64,000 nucleotides of DNA from Brasenia schreberi (Eukaryota > Streptophyta > Magnoliopsida > Nymphaeales > Cabombaceae): assembly GCA_036023115.1 (NCBI GenBank), contig JAYKKT010000089.1, positions 9,849,001 to 9,913,000 of the forward strand, given 5' to 3'. Under the pieces are notes generated by a model. It saw only the letters and a program-made list of their open reading frames with translations. It searched no databases and had not been told where the DNA came from. This document shows positions 23,826-35,800 of the stretch, one piece after another (the first letter of the stretch is position 1; each line of letters starts with the position of its first letter). The position numbers were made by a program, and so were the translations under genes.

Positions 23826-24330
23826 AGATGTTGGGGCAATCTCTGTTTGCTGAAGTGTCTAAGGTTTTCATGGCTCGATTATGGTGCAGAGAAAGCCGAC
23901 TGTCCCTTGGTTATGCTTTATGTTTCTTCTTGCTTTTTGTATTTCCTGTAATGTAGGATGAAAAGAGGAACAAAGAATAATGTATGTTGTTTCTAAGTTA
24001 CTTGCAGAGGGTTTTCTCAGAAGACTATAAGTGTGAATCTCGCGTCACTTTTTGTACGATTCTTTGTATGACTTTTCTATCTTCCGAGTTTTACTCTCTG
24101 GGCTTTTCTTTTTAACAACAATTTTGATTTATCTAGGAAAGGCACATGACATTTTCAAAAAACAAAAATTATTTTTATGAATGTCTATATTTTCAAAAAT
24201 ACAATCTCATGAAATCAAGAAAGAGAGCACTTCTTCTTCCATTTCATGTTGCGTTTCATGGTTGTTCTTAGTAATAAGGCCGATGGTGGTCATCCACTAC
24301 TTACATTCGCTACCACCCAAGATGCCCTCC
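23826..24330 (+). pseudogene. LecRK C-terminal relic and 3' flank, copy 2
   Basis: 'TGTTGGGGCAATCTCTGTTTG' corresponds to the LecRK C-terminal codons for LLGQSLF (compare 18287 and 41290). It is followed by the same 3' flank found after LecRK1. No upstream kinase sequence remains, so only the gene's tail was copied or retained. Confidence 0.7.
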
Positions 24331-24494
24331 ATGATTTTTGGGGTTCTCCCCATTGATGAACATCGAGACGATTTACACGTAAACCTTCGTCAACCGGTTT
24401 GATCCTTCATATGATTAATCATTAAAGATGCCCACATCTCAATTTATCTCGAAGACTATCATCTGCCACCAAACGCTTCTTTCTTTTACTTCAT

Positions 24495-24570
24495 CGATCG
24501 AGGCCGACAAGCTCCTCGTATCGAACTCATGACCTTGAACTTATAAGCCTGGTGAGCTATGCTCGTTGTG
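24495..24570 (-). repeat. tRNA-like SINE head
   Basis: On the minus strand 'GCATAGCTCACCAGG' (A box) is followed by 'CATGAGTTCGATACG' (B box) at tRNA-like spacing. A second copy in the duplicated block lies at 29275-29345. Confidence 0.45.
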
Positions 24571-24734
24571 CTTCTTTTATTTCATCTTCTATTATATATA
24601 ACACATTGTTAGAGCTAGGATGATAACATGATGATGTCAACATGGAACACTTGATCCATAGCTCCTGAAGGTTTGGACTTCTTAACAATTTATATGGCTC
24701 TTCTTTGAGCTACAAATAAGTACTAAACTCCATC

Positions 24735-25145
24735 CGGACATGTCTATACGAGGAGATCACATCTGTTATTGGTTTATGAAAGCAAAACCAGCACGACGGC
24801 TTGGGTTGGAGTTGGAGGCACCCACTCATCCAACTAATCCAGGAGATCTTCCAACAAGCAGAAGAATATGCCTTAAAGTTGCCTCATCCTGAAAAGCAGT
24901 ACTTAAATGAGAGGTTTCTCAAGGCAGCTTGCTTTGCTACTGCCGATCGTGAATAATTCGTATTATTAAAATGTCACCGTTGAACTTCTACTACAAGAAG
25001 TCGTTTCACCCTGCCCAAGTGGTACCGTGAGAAATACGTTGGCTGCTTCTTTCTAGAACGAGAAGAATACAAAGACTTGTGCCAAGTCTATCCTTTCATC
25101 AACCAGTGCAAGAAGCAATCAGTTGTCAGCATACAAAGGTTGTAA
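24735..25145 (+). pseudogene. Coding-like fragment of unknown family
   Basis: Two overlapping plus-strand frames have protein-like composition. One runs from ATG 24741 and includes GDHICYWFMKAKPARRLG. The other includes EEYALKLPHPEKQYLNERFL and, after two stops, LPKWYREKYVGCFFLEREEY and DLCQVYPFINQCKKQ. I do not recognise the family; a retroelement polyprotein or a captured gene piece are both possible. A diverged copy lies at 29495-29815, where the tandem array cuts it off. Confidence 0.45.
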
Positions 25146-25558
25146 ATCCATCATACATTGTGGTTAATGAAATTACACCAGTGTTCCTTCTCGGCTCCCT
25201 GTAAATACGGGGCCCTAGACCCTCTTAGATCCGGATTTCAGGCAAGGTCGGTGCCGCCTCCAATTGCTAGAATCACCAGAGTTAGTATTTCTAAGGAAGA
25301 TGTATTAGAAAAGAAGCAATTCTTTGAGGAAGACGGAAATGAGAAAACTTAACGGCAGAGAGAGAAATAGTCGGGTAGTTTTGATTGTCGGAGAGAGAGC
25401 GACTTGCCTAACGAGAGGTACACGACGACGCGTCTTTGCTCTCTTCTTTATGGTTTTGAAGCAATCGGCAGGGGAGCTTTCCACGAAATGCTTCAGTCTT
25501 CATGGTATTAGAGAAAACGAAGAGGGAAGGAGAAGAGTCAGAGAAGGTTGTTGCTTTG
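25146..25558. other. Unassigned sequence between duplication blocks
   Basis: Two overlapping plus frames (25158-25352 and 25324-25587) are open but I recognise no family. No other copy of this part was noticed in the window. Confidence 0.4.
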
Positions 25559-25676
25559 GTATTTTAGGGCTTGAGATGTTTGGCTAAACACAAAGGATCA
25601 AATTATTTGGATCTATCTTCTACAGTGTAGATTTTATAATGGTACATGACGTTATACAACTCATTACAAATTATTA

Positions 25677-25739
<63 letters not shown>

Positions 25740-27363
25740 ATGGTTATGTTTTGGAACCCTAAACCAAACCATAAATTCCTTTTTTAATTAAAACTGAACC
25801 AAACCAAGCTGCTTGCCATTTAAAACCGAACCAAACCAACAATTTAGTTTGAGTTTCTTCCGTTCCTTAAACACACTTACCTAGATCTCTTAAACTGGAT
25901 TATCGACACAACCTAAGGACCAGTAGGCAACATGTATTTCCGATCCGCTTCATTTGAGTTTTCATTTTGGTGCCAACTTAACAACAATAAGTTCAGTCGT
26001 TCATGCTTACCTAAAAGTAAATTATATGCCTTATTGGATGGTTTTCACCATTCATAAACCTTGTTTTTTGTTGCAGTGTGCTTCAAAAAATTGCCGGCAC
26101 AGTCAAGTTAGGTTTTTAGAAATTCTGTAATAAAAAAGTCATAGTTAGCTGAAACTGTATGTGGATCATGATGCTAAGTGCAATGACCATAATGTGGCTT
26201 TCAGAAGGCTCATTGATCTATAAGAACTCAAGAACGTCACTCCTCCAAGAACGTTGGTGCAAAAGTATAACGGCTTCCTATATTATAAACGTTTGGCAAG
26301 CTTAATTTGGTATCTCGCGATCGCGCAACGACCTTTAAAACCTAAAAGAACCAATACTTCATCGAGCAAGTAACACTTGTCGCTTGTCCACAGGTTCATA
26401 TCCTCCAAAACCACTCTTATCACCTTCTTACTCGTCTCTTGGTAGATTCTTTGTTTAAAGAAACTTTCGTTACTCATGTTTATGTTTTTAAATTTTTTGC
26501 TTTTTGTGTCCTTAGTGTTGAACTTAATGATGATCGAGCTAAATTAAGCTTTTTGTGATGCCCCATCTTGACTCAATGTAGATCCGCTATCGGGTCTAGA
26601 GCTACAATTCTAGTATCAGGGGTCTAGCACCACGAATCGAACACAAATGAACTTGTGACATAACTGAGTCGAGCTATGCGAAACGGGACAGCTAATTCTA
26701 CCTAAACTATACGAGCCTAAGCAAAACCAAGACGAAGTTGGTTTATTTTTGAAGTGACAACCAGGTTTTCCTTTGCGTTGGGAAAGCAAGGCCAGGCTTC
26801 CTGAACCCGGTGGAGGGTGGCCCCGTAAAACGCCCATTTTCGGTGAATCGCAACGACTGAAGCGACCGCACGAGGAGAGGCGGTACCACTGACGCACTAC
26901 CAACAACGACAATGGTTGGGTCCTCCGGCGGTGTTCGGAACGGAAGCAGCGCCGCTAAAACCAAACCCACGAAAGCGCCATCACCATCCTCTTCTATGAA
27001 TCCCAACTGGACACAACTGCAAGCGGTTCTCTCTCTCTCTCTCTTTCTCAAGAAAATTCTTTTTCTGGTTTGTTCTCTTTGTTACGTGGATGGTATTTTG
27101 CAGTCAGAAGAAACTGAACTAAATCTGTTCTTTTGTGTGTGCCGGCACTACGCGCGTTGTGGTTGATATTTCAAAGTCTCAAAAGCAGGAGACAGAAACC
27201 CGTTGTCCCTTCCTTGCATTCATCTTCATTTCCCAATCAAGCAAGCGAAAAGCCTCTCCTAGATAAAGGCGGGACTTCAAATACGGAAATTTACTCCTCT
27301 CTCTCTCTGTTCTCTCTTTCCAGTTTTTTCATATCTGTTTTTGCAATTAGTCGATTACTGAGA
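25559..27363. repeat. Segmental duplication A (REXO4 5' region)
   Basis: From 'ATTTTAGGGCTTGAGATG' to 'TTAGTCGATTACTGAGATTA' this matches 41563-43899 almost base for base, including a TA microsatellite (25680-25738), the 'TGGTT.TGTTTTGGAACCC' block and the first two REXO4 exons. Copy B is about 0.5 kb longer because of microsatellite and block expansion and an extra ~80 bp near 43190-43270. The match stops at about 27364, where block D2 begins. Confidence 0.88.
26912..27262 (+). pseudogene. REXO4 5' fragment with dead splice sites
   Basis: Exon 1 (26912-27025, MVGSSGGVRNGSSAAKTKPT) and exon 2 (27175-27262, SLKSRRQKPVVPSLHSSS) of the exonuclease gene at 43450 are present and nearly unchanged. 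The exon 2 acceptor AG is AA at 27173-27174, and its donor GT is AT at 27263-27264. Exons 3-9 are absent, including all catalytic residues. The copy therefore cannot make the enzyme, although its promoter region was duplicated and could still be transcribed. Confidence 0.88.
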
Positions 27364-28610
27364 TTAGACCAGAGGAGAAGAGGAGCGGCTCTCGCCGCCG
27401 CCCTTCCCAGTCTTCGCCTCCGATCATTTGGGTTTTGCCTCAGGCCATCTTGGGCTCTATGCCTTAGGCCGTTTGGGTTTTTTACCTCTCGCAATGAGGG
27501 CTGTCTCCGGCCATCTTGGGCTATTTGCCTTTTTGGTTTCTGTCTTAAGTCGTCTTTGGCTTTTACCTATCGTCGTATTGGCTTTACCTGTATCCGTCTT
27601 TGCGTTGCTTCTGTTTCTCTTTCGTTCAATTGATGAGGGAAAGAAAAGAAAACAAGAATAAACAAAAGAGAAGGCCGTGAGCGGTTCTTTTCTGCTTAGG
27701 TGACCTTCTCTTTTTTCTCTTTGAATGATATGTGTTGTTGTGTTCTGTTGTGTTGAGGCTATACTTTTGATTTCTAAGCCTTTGACCAGCATAAGGCCAC
27801 GTTGAATGGATGACTTCTTGGTAAGACTTCCTTTTTCTCTTTTTTGTGTCCTTTCTCCTTTTTTTATTTTTAAAAATCTACTTATGTCAAAAAAAGTTTT
27901 TCAACTTCTTTTTCACTAATAAAGTTTTTTTTAGAGTTGTCATAAATCTTGAATAGCTTTTATGTGTTTTTGCTTTGCTTTGTTTCTCTTTGGTTTAATT
28001 GATGAGGGAGAGAAAACAAGAAGAAATAAAGAGGAGGCCGTCAGCAATTCTTTTTCGCTTAGATCTTTTCTTTTTTATTTTTTTTCTTTACCTGGTCTTC
28101 GTTGTGGTCTCCGTTGTGTTCAGGCAATACTTTTGATTTCTAAGGTTTCGACCTGCTAAGGCCACCTTCAATGGGTGACTTCCGGTTGTTCTGACTTCTT
28201 TTTTCTCTTTTTGTCTTCTTTTTTCTTTTTTTATTTTTAAAAATCTACTTATGTCGGAAAAAGTTTTTCGGCTTCTCTCTCACTAATAAAGTTTTTTTTT
28301 TGTTTGGAGAATCGACGTACCTTTTTTGGAGTTGTCGTAAAACTTGAATAGTTTTGATATCAAATGTTGGGATAATCTCTCTTTGCTGAAGCTGTCTAAG
28401 GTTTTCGTGGTTTGATTATGGCACAATGGAAGCCCTTGGTTTTGCTTTCTCTTTCTTCTTGCTTTCCTATTTAAGTAGGATGAAAAGAGAAATAAAGAAG
28501 AATGTATGTTGTGTATAGGTGACTTGTGGAGGGTTTTCTAAGAAGTATGTAAGGGTGAATCTCGCATTTTTCTATCTTCTGAGTTTTACACTTTGCGCTT
28601 TTCTTTTTAA

Positions 28611-29147
28611 CAACCATTTTAATTTTTGAGGGAAATGCACGCGATATTTTCAAAAACGAAAATTGTTTGTATGAACGTTTGTATTTTGAAAAATATAATC
28701 TCATTAAATCCTGGAAGAGGACATTTTTTTTTTGTATTTCATGCAACATTTCATGGTCGTTATTAGTAGTGAGGCCGATACGGATCATCCACTGCTTACA
28801 CATGCTACCGCTTAAGATGCCCTTCATGATTTTTTGCGTTCTCCCCATGGATGAACCACTTTTTGTATGATTCTTCGTATTTATATATGACTTTTCTATC
28901 CAGCCATTTTAATTTTTGAGGGAAATGCACGCGATATTTTCAAAAAACGAAAATTGTTTGTATGAACGTTTGTATTTTGAAAAATATAATCTCATTAAAT
29001 CCGGGAAGAGGACATTTTTTTTTGTATTTCATGCAACATTTCATGGTCATTATTAGTAGTGAGGCCGATACTGATCATCCACTGCTTACACATGCTACCG
29101 CCCAAGATGCCCTTCATGATTTTTTGCGTTCTCCCCATGGATGAACC
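28611..29147. repeat. Tandem duplication, 292-bp offset
   Basis: 'CCATTTTAATTTTTGAGGGA' begins both units (about 28611 and 28903), and both run to 'CCCATGGATGAACC'. They differ at only a handful of positions, so the event is recent relative to the D1/D2 duplication. Confidence 0.85.
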
Positions 29148-29274
29148 TAGAGATGATTAACAAGTAAACCTTCGTCAACCAGTTTGATCCTTCATATGAT
29201 TAATCGTTAAAGATGCCCACATCTCAATTTATCTTAGAGATTATCATCTGCCACCAAACGCTTCTTCTTTTACC

Positions 29275-29345
29275 TCATCCTCGCATCGAACTCATGACCT
29301 TGAACTTATAAACCTGGTGTGCTATGCCCGTCGTGCTTCTTTTAT
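29275..29345 (-). repeat. tRNA-like SINE head, D2 copy
   Basis: Paralogue of the element at 24495-24570: 'ATCGAACTCATGACC' (B box, reverse) and 'CTGGTGTGCTATGC' (A box, reverse). Confidence 0.4.
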
Positions 29346-29819
29346 TTCATCTTCTATTATATATAACACATTGTTAGAGCTAGGATGATAACATGATGAT
29401 GTCAACATGGAACACTTGATCCATAGCTCCTGAAGGTTTGGACTTCTTAACAATTTATATGGCTCTTCTTTGATCTACAATAAGTGCTAAACTCCATTCC
29501 AACATGTCTATACGAGGAGATCACATCTGTTCTTGGTTTCTGAAAGCAAAACGAGCACGACGGCTTGGGTTGGAGTTGGAGGCACCCACTCATCCAACTA
29601 ATTCAGGAGATCTTCCAACAAGCATAAGAATATGCCTTAAAGTTGCTTCATCCTGAAAAATAGTACTTAAATAAGAGGTTTCTCAAGGCAGCTTGCTTTG
29701 CTACTGCCGATAGTGAATAATTCGTATTATTAAAATGTCACCGTTAATTTCTACTACAAGACGTCGCTTCAACCTGCCCAAGTGGTACCGTGAGAAATAC
29801 GTTGACTGCTTCTCTTTAG

Positions 29820-32800
29820 AATGTACTTGCATGTAATTCACAATATAATGAGATCTTTGATTGGACCATGCCAAGGAAAAACTAAAACTATGACAGCAAA
29901 GAGAACAGTTTGTCGAGCATTTCTTCCAATGCGACACGAGAAACTAACACGAACACAACTCCGTAAGTCCATGTTCATGTTCGTCCAGAAAAGTATCACG
30001 AAACGATTTGCGTAATATTCGAGACTAAAAAAATACATGATAAAAATACAAACACAAGCATCAACATAAAATTAATACCAAAGCAACACTTACTAAGATA
30101 AGCCAACACGAAGGAGTATCGAAAAGGTCGTGTTCGTGTTCATTGGAGTAACATTTAGTGTTAATTGTGTTTGACTATACTTGCTTCTCACACGAAACAA
30201 CACGACCCACCTAAGTTTTGGGTAATGTAGTTAGTTTCCTCTATTTTTGAGGAATAGATAGGTAAAAATGAAAACGATTATAACAAATTAAATAAGTAGA
30301 TTATAATAACAGCAACCGGCGCGACTTCTTCGAACCTTCATTCCCCACGAAAATCCCTGTCATTTAATGCTTTTCCCCTCCTCCACTCAACTTAAGTCTC
30401 TCCTCTCGTGTATGATCGCTTTGGATATTCCACAAGTATTTAGCAACCTTCATACGCAACCATGGTGATGGCTTTGGATACTCTACAAGTATTTAGCAAG
30501 TGGAGGTATGCAAGTACTTCAATGGCTCACATCTTTGGAACTCATGTATGATTGCATTGTAATTGCATGTAACTCTACAACGTACTTTCATGTAATTCAT
30601 AATATAATCAGATTTATATATTTTTATTTGATTGCAATCATTGCATGATTGGGTCATTCTAAGGAAAAACTAAAACTATGGCAGCAAAGAGAACAGTTTG
30701 TATGAGCATTTCTTCAAATGCGACACGAGAAACCAATACGAACAAAACTCCGTAAGTCCATGTTCATGTTTGCCCAAAAAAGTATCATGAAACGATTTGC
30801 ATAACATTCGAGTTAGACCTATTCTTGACTAAAAAATACATGATAAAAATACAAACACAAGCATGAACATAAAATTAATACCAAAGCAACACCTACTAAG
30901 ACAAGCCAACACGAAGGAGTATCGAAAAGGCTGTGTTTGTGTTCATGTAACATTTAGTCTTAATCGTGTTCGATTGTACTTGCTTCTCACACGAAACACA
31001 AAACAACACGACTCGCATCAGTTTTCGGTAATGTAATATGTTCCCTCTATTTTTAAGGAATAAATAAGAGGATTATAATAACAGTAATCGGCGCGACCAC
31101 TTCGAACCTTCATTCGCCACGAAAAACCCCGTCATTTAATGCTTTTCCCCTCCTCCACTCAATTTAAGTCTCTCCTCTCGTGTGTGATCGTTTTGGATAT
31201 TCTAAAAGTATTTAGCAACCTTCATACGCAACCATGGTGATGGCTTTGGATACTCTACAAGTATTTAGCAAGTGGAGGTATGCAAGTACTTCAATGGCTC
31301 ACATCTTTGGAACTCGTGTATGATCGCGTTGTAATTGAATGTAACTTTACAATGTACTTTCATGTAATTCATAATATAATTATATTCATATTTTTTATTT
31401 GATTGCAATCTTTGCATGATTGGACCATGCCAAGGAAAAACAAAAACTATGATAGCAAAGAGAACTCTTTGTATGACCATTTCCTCTAATGCGACACGAG
31501 AAACCAACACGAACACAACTCCGTAAGTCCATGTTCACGTTTACCCAAAAAAGTATCACGAAACGATTTGCATAATATTTGAGTTGACCTATTCTTGACT
31601 AAAAAATACATGATAAAAATACAAACACAAGCATCAACATAAAATTAATATCAAAGCAATACCTACTAAGATAAGCCAACACAAAAGAGTATCGAAAAGG
31701 TTGTGTTCGTGTTCATGGGAGTAACGGTTAGTGTTAATCGTGTTCGACTCTACTTGCTTCTCACACAAAACAACACGACCCGCCTAAGTTTTGGGTAATG
31801 TAGTCAGTTTCCTCTATTTTTAAGGAATAGATAGGTGCAAATGAAAAGGATTATAACAAATTAAATAAGTGGATTATAATAACTGCAACCGGCATGACTT
31901 CTTCAAACATTCATTCCCCACGAAAACCACGTCATTTAATGTTTTTCCCCTCCACTCAAATTAAGTCTCTCCTCTCGTGTATGATCGCTTTGGATATTCT
32001 GCAAGTATTTAGCAACCTTCATATGCAACCATTGTGATGGCTTTGGATACTCTACAAGTATTTAGCAAGTCGAGGTATGCAAGTACTTCAACGACTCACA
32101 TCTTTAGAACTCATGTATGATCGCGTTGTAATTGCATGTATGATCGCATTGTAATTGCATGTAACTGTACAATGTACTTACATATAATTCATAATATAAT
32201 AAGATTCTTATTTTTTATTTGATTGCAATCGTTGCATGATTGGACCATGCCAAGGAAAACCTAAAACTATGACAGCAAAGAGAATAGTTTGTATGAGCAT
32301 TTCTTCCAATGCGACGTGAGAAACCAACATGAACACAAGTACGTAAGTCCATGTTTTTGTTCACCCAAAAAAGTATCACGAAATCATTTGCGTAATATTC
32401 GAGTTGACCTATTCTTGACTAAAAAATACATGATAAAAATATAAACACAAGCATGAACATAAAATTAATACCAAAGAAACACCTACTAAGATAAGCCAAC
32501 ACGAAGGAGTATCGAAAAGGCCGTGTTCGTGTTCATGGGAGTAACATTTAGTGTTAATCGTATTTGACTGTACTTGCTTCTCACACGAAACACGAAACAA
32601 CACGACCCGCCTCAGTTTTGGGTAATGTAGTGAGTTCCCTCAATTTTTAAGGAATAGATGGGTGCAAATGAAAAGGATTATAACAAATTAAATAGGAGGA
32701 TTATAATAACAACTACCAATGCGACTTTTGCGAACCTTCATTCGCCATGAAAAAACCCATCATTTAATGCTTTTCCCCTCCTCCACTCAACTTAAATCTC

Positions 32801-35800
32801 TCCTCTCGTGTATGATCACTTTGCATATATTTAAAGTAGTAAGCAACCTTCATACACAACCATGGTGATGGCTTTAGATACGCTACAAGTATTTAGCAAT
32901 TGGAGGTATGCAAGTACTTCGACGGCTCACATCTTTCGAACTTGTGTATGATCATGTTGTAATTGCATGTAACTCTACACTGTACTTCCATGTAATTCAT
33001 AATATAATCAGCTTCATATTTTTTATTTGATTAAAAACTTTGCATGATTGGACCATGCCAAGTAAAACCAAAAACTATGACAGTAAAGAGAACCCTTTGT
33101 ATGACCATTTCCTCCAATGCGACACGAGAAACCAACACGAACACAACTCTGTAAGTCCATGTTCATGTTCGCCCAAAAAAGTATCACGAAATGATTTGCG
33201 AAATATTTGAGTTGACCTATTCTTGACTAAAAAATACGTGATAAAAATACAAACACAAGCATGAACATAAAATTATTATCAAAGCAACACCTACTAAGAC
33301 AAGCCAACACGAAGGAGTATCGAAAAGGTTGTGTTCGTGTTCACTGGAATAACATATAGTGTTAATCGTGTTAGACTGTACTTGCTTCTCTAACGAAACA
33401 CGAAACAACACGACCCGCTTCAGTTTTGGGTAATGTAGTTAGTTCCCTCAATTTTTAAGGAATATATAGGTGAAAATGAAAACGATTATAACAAATTAAA
33501 TAAGAGGATTATAATAACTGTAACTGACGAGACTTCTGTGAACCTTTATTTGCTATGAGAAACACCGTCATTTAATGCTTTCCCCATCCTCCACTCAACC
33601 TAAGTCTCTCCCCTCGTGTATGATCGCTTTGTATATTCTACAAGTATTTAGCAATCTTCATATGCAACCATGGTGATGGCTTTGGATTCTCTACAAGTAT
33701 TTATCAAGTGGAGGTATGCAAGTACTTTAACGGCTCACATCTTTGGAACTCCTGTATGATCACGTTATAATTGCATTTATGATCATGTTGTAATTGCGTG
33801 TAACTCTACAATGTACTAGCATGTAACTCATAATATAATCAAATTCATATTTTTTATTTGATTGCAATCTTTGCATGATTAGACCATTTCAAGGAAAAAC
33901 TAAAACTATGACAGCAAAGAGAACCCTTTGTATGACCATTTCCTCCAATGCGACACGAGAAACCAACATGAACACAACTCCGTAAGTCCATGTTCATGTT
34001 CTCCCAAAAAAGTATCACGAAACGATTTGCGTAATATTCGAGTTGACCTTTTCTTGACTAAAAAATACATGATAAAAATACAAACACAAGCATGAACATA
34101 AAATTAATACCAATGCAATACCTACTAAAATAAGCGAACACGAAGGAGTATCAAAAAGGTTGTGTTCGTGTTCACAGGAGTAACATTTAGTGTTAATCGT
34201 GTTCGTCTCACATGAAACATGAAACAACACGACCCGCCTCAGTTTTGGGTAATGTAGTGAGTTTTCTCTATTTTTAAGTAATAGATGGGTGCAAATGAAA
34301 AGGATTATAACAAATTAAATAAGAGGATTATAATAACAGCAACCGACGCTACTTTAGAAAACCTTCATTCACCACGAAAAACCCCGTCATTTAATGCTTT
34401 CCCCCTCCTCCACTCAACTTAAGTCTCTTCTCTCATGTATGATCGCTTTGGATATTCTACAAGTATTTAGCAACCTTCATAAGCAACCATGGGTACTCTA
34501 AAAGTATTTAGCAAGTGGAGGAGTGCAAGTACTTTAACGGCTCACATCTTTGGAACTCTTGAATGATCGCATTGTAATTGCATGTAATTCTATAATGTAC
34601 TAGCATGTAACTCATAATATAATCAGAATCATATTTTTTATTTGATTGCAATCATTGCATGATTGGGCCATTCTAAGGAAAAACTAAAACTATAACAGCA
34701 AAGAGAACAATTTGTATGAGCATTTCTTCCAATGCGACACGAGAAACTAACACGAACACAACTCTCTAAGTCCATGTTCATGTTCGCCCAATAAAGTATC
34801 ACGAAACGATTTGCGTAATATTCGGGTTGACATATTCTTGACTAAAAAATACATGATAAAAATACAAACAAAGGGATGAACATAAAATTAATACCAAAGC
34901 AGCACCTACTAAGATAAGCCAACATGAAGGAGTATCGAAAAGGTTGTGTTCATGTTCACGGGAGTAACATTTAGTGTCAATTGTGTTCGAGTGTACTTGC
35001 TTCTCACATGAAACAACATGACCTGCCTGAGTTTTGGGTAATGTAGTAAGTTCCCTCTATTTTTAAGGAATAGATAGGTACAGATGAAAATGATTATAAC
35101 AAATTAAATAGGAGGATTATAATAACAGCAACCGGCACGACTTCTTCGAACCTTCATGCGCCATAAAAAATCCCGTTATTTAATGCTTTCCCCCTCCTCC
35201 ACTCAACTTAATTCTCTCCTCTCGTGTATGATCACTTTGCATATTTTAAAAGTATTTAGCAACCTTCGTATGCAACCATGGTGATGGCTTATGATTCTCT
35301 ACAAGTATTTAGCAAGTGGATGTATGCAAACTTTGCATGTAACTCTATAATGTAATTGCATGTAATTCATAATATAATAAAATTCATATTTTTTATTTGA
35401 TTGCAAACTTTGCATGATTGGACCATGCCAAGGAAAAACTAAAATAATAACAATAAAGAGAAGAGTTTGTATGAGCATTTCTTCCAATGCGACACGAGAA
35501 ACCAACACGAATACAACTCCGTAATACCATTTTCATGTTCGCTCAAAAAAGTATCATGAAACGATTTGCGGAATATTCAAGTTGACTTATTCTTGACTAA
35601 AAAATACATGATAAAAATACAAACACAAACATGAACATAAAATTAATACCAAAGCAACAAGTACTAAGATAAGCCAACACGGAGTATCGAAAAGGCTGTG
35701 TTCATGTTCACAGGAGTAACATTTAGTGTCAATCATGTTCGACTGTACTTGCTTCTCACACGAAACACGAAACAACACGACCCACCTCAGTTTTTGGTAA

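Larger units (their letters stand above)
23281..25060. repeat. Local duplication block D1
   Basis: This stretch is repeated at 27364-29815 in the same order. The order is 'AGAAGAGGAGCGGCTCTC', a CTGGGCTTTGCC-type minisatellite, a LecRK C-terminal relic at about 23829, the LecRK 3' flank, a tRNA-like head, and a coding-like segment of unknown origin. It begins with a short GA microsatellite (23281-23303). Similarity is high but broken by indels. None of the parts is an intact gene. Confidence 0.75.
27364..29815. repeat. Local duplication block D2
   Basis: Paralogue of D1 (23281-25060), enlarged by two internal tandem duplications. One of about 380 bp covers roughly 27560-27930 and 27945-28330 (shared 'GATGAGGGA.AGAAAA', 'TTTTTATTTTTAAAAATCTA'). 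One of 292 bp is at 28611-28857 and 28903-29147. A LecRK C-terminal relic ('TGTTGGGATAATCTCTCTTT') lies at about 28365. The longest open frame (27133-27633) only reads through the minisatellite and is not a gene. The block ends abruptly where the tandem array starts. Confidence 0.75.

Noticed and set aside
27133..27633. 166-codon frame as a gene
   Set aside because: It combines an exonuclease pseudo-exon with a minisatellite; the composition is repeat-driven and the frame is absent from D1.
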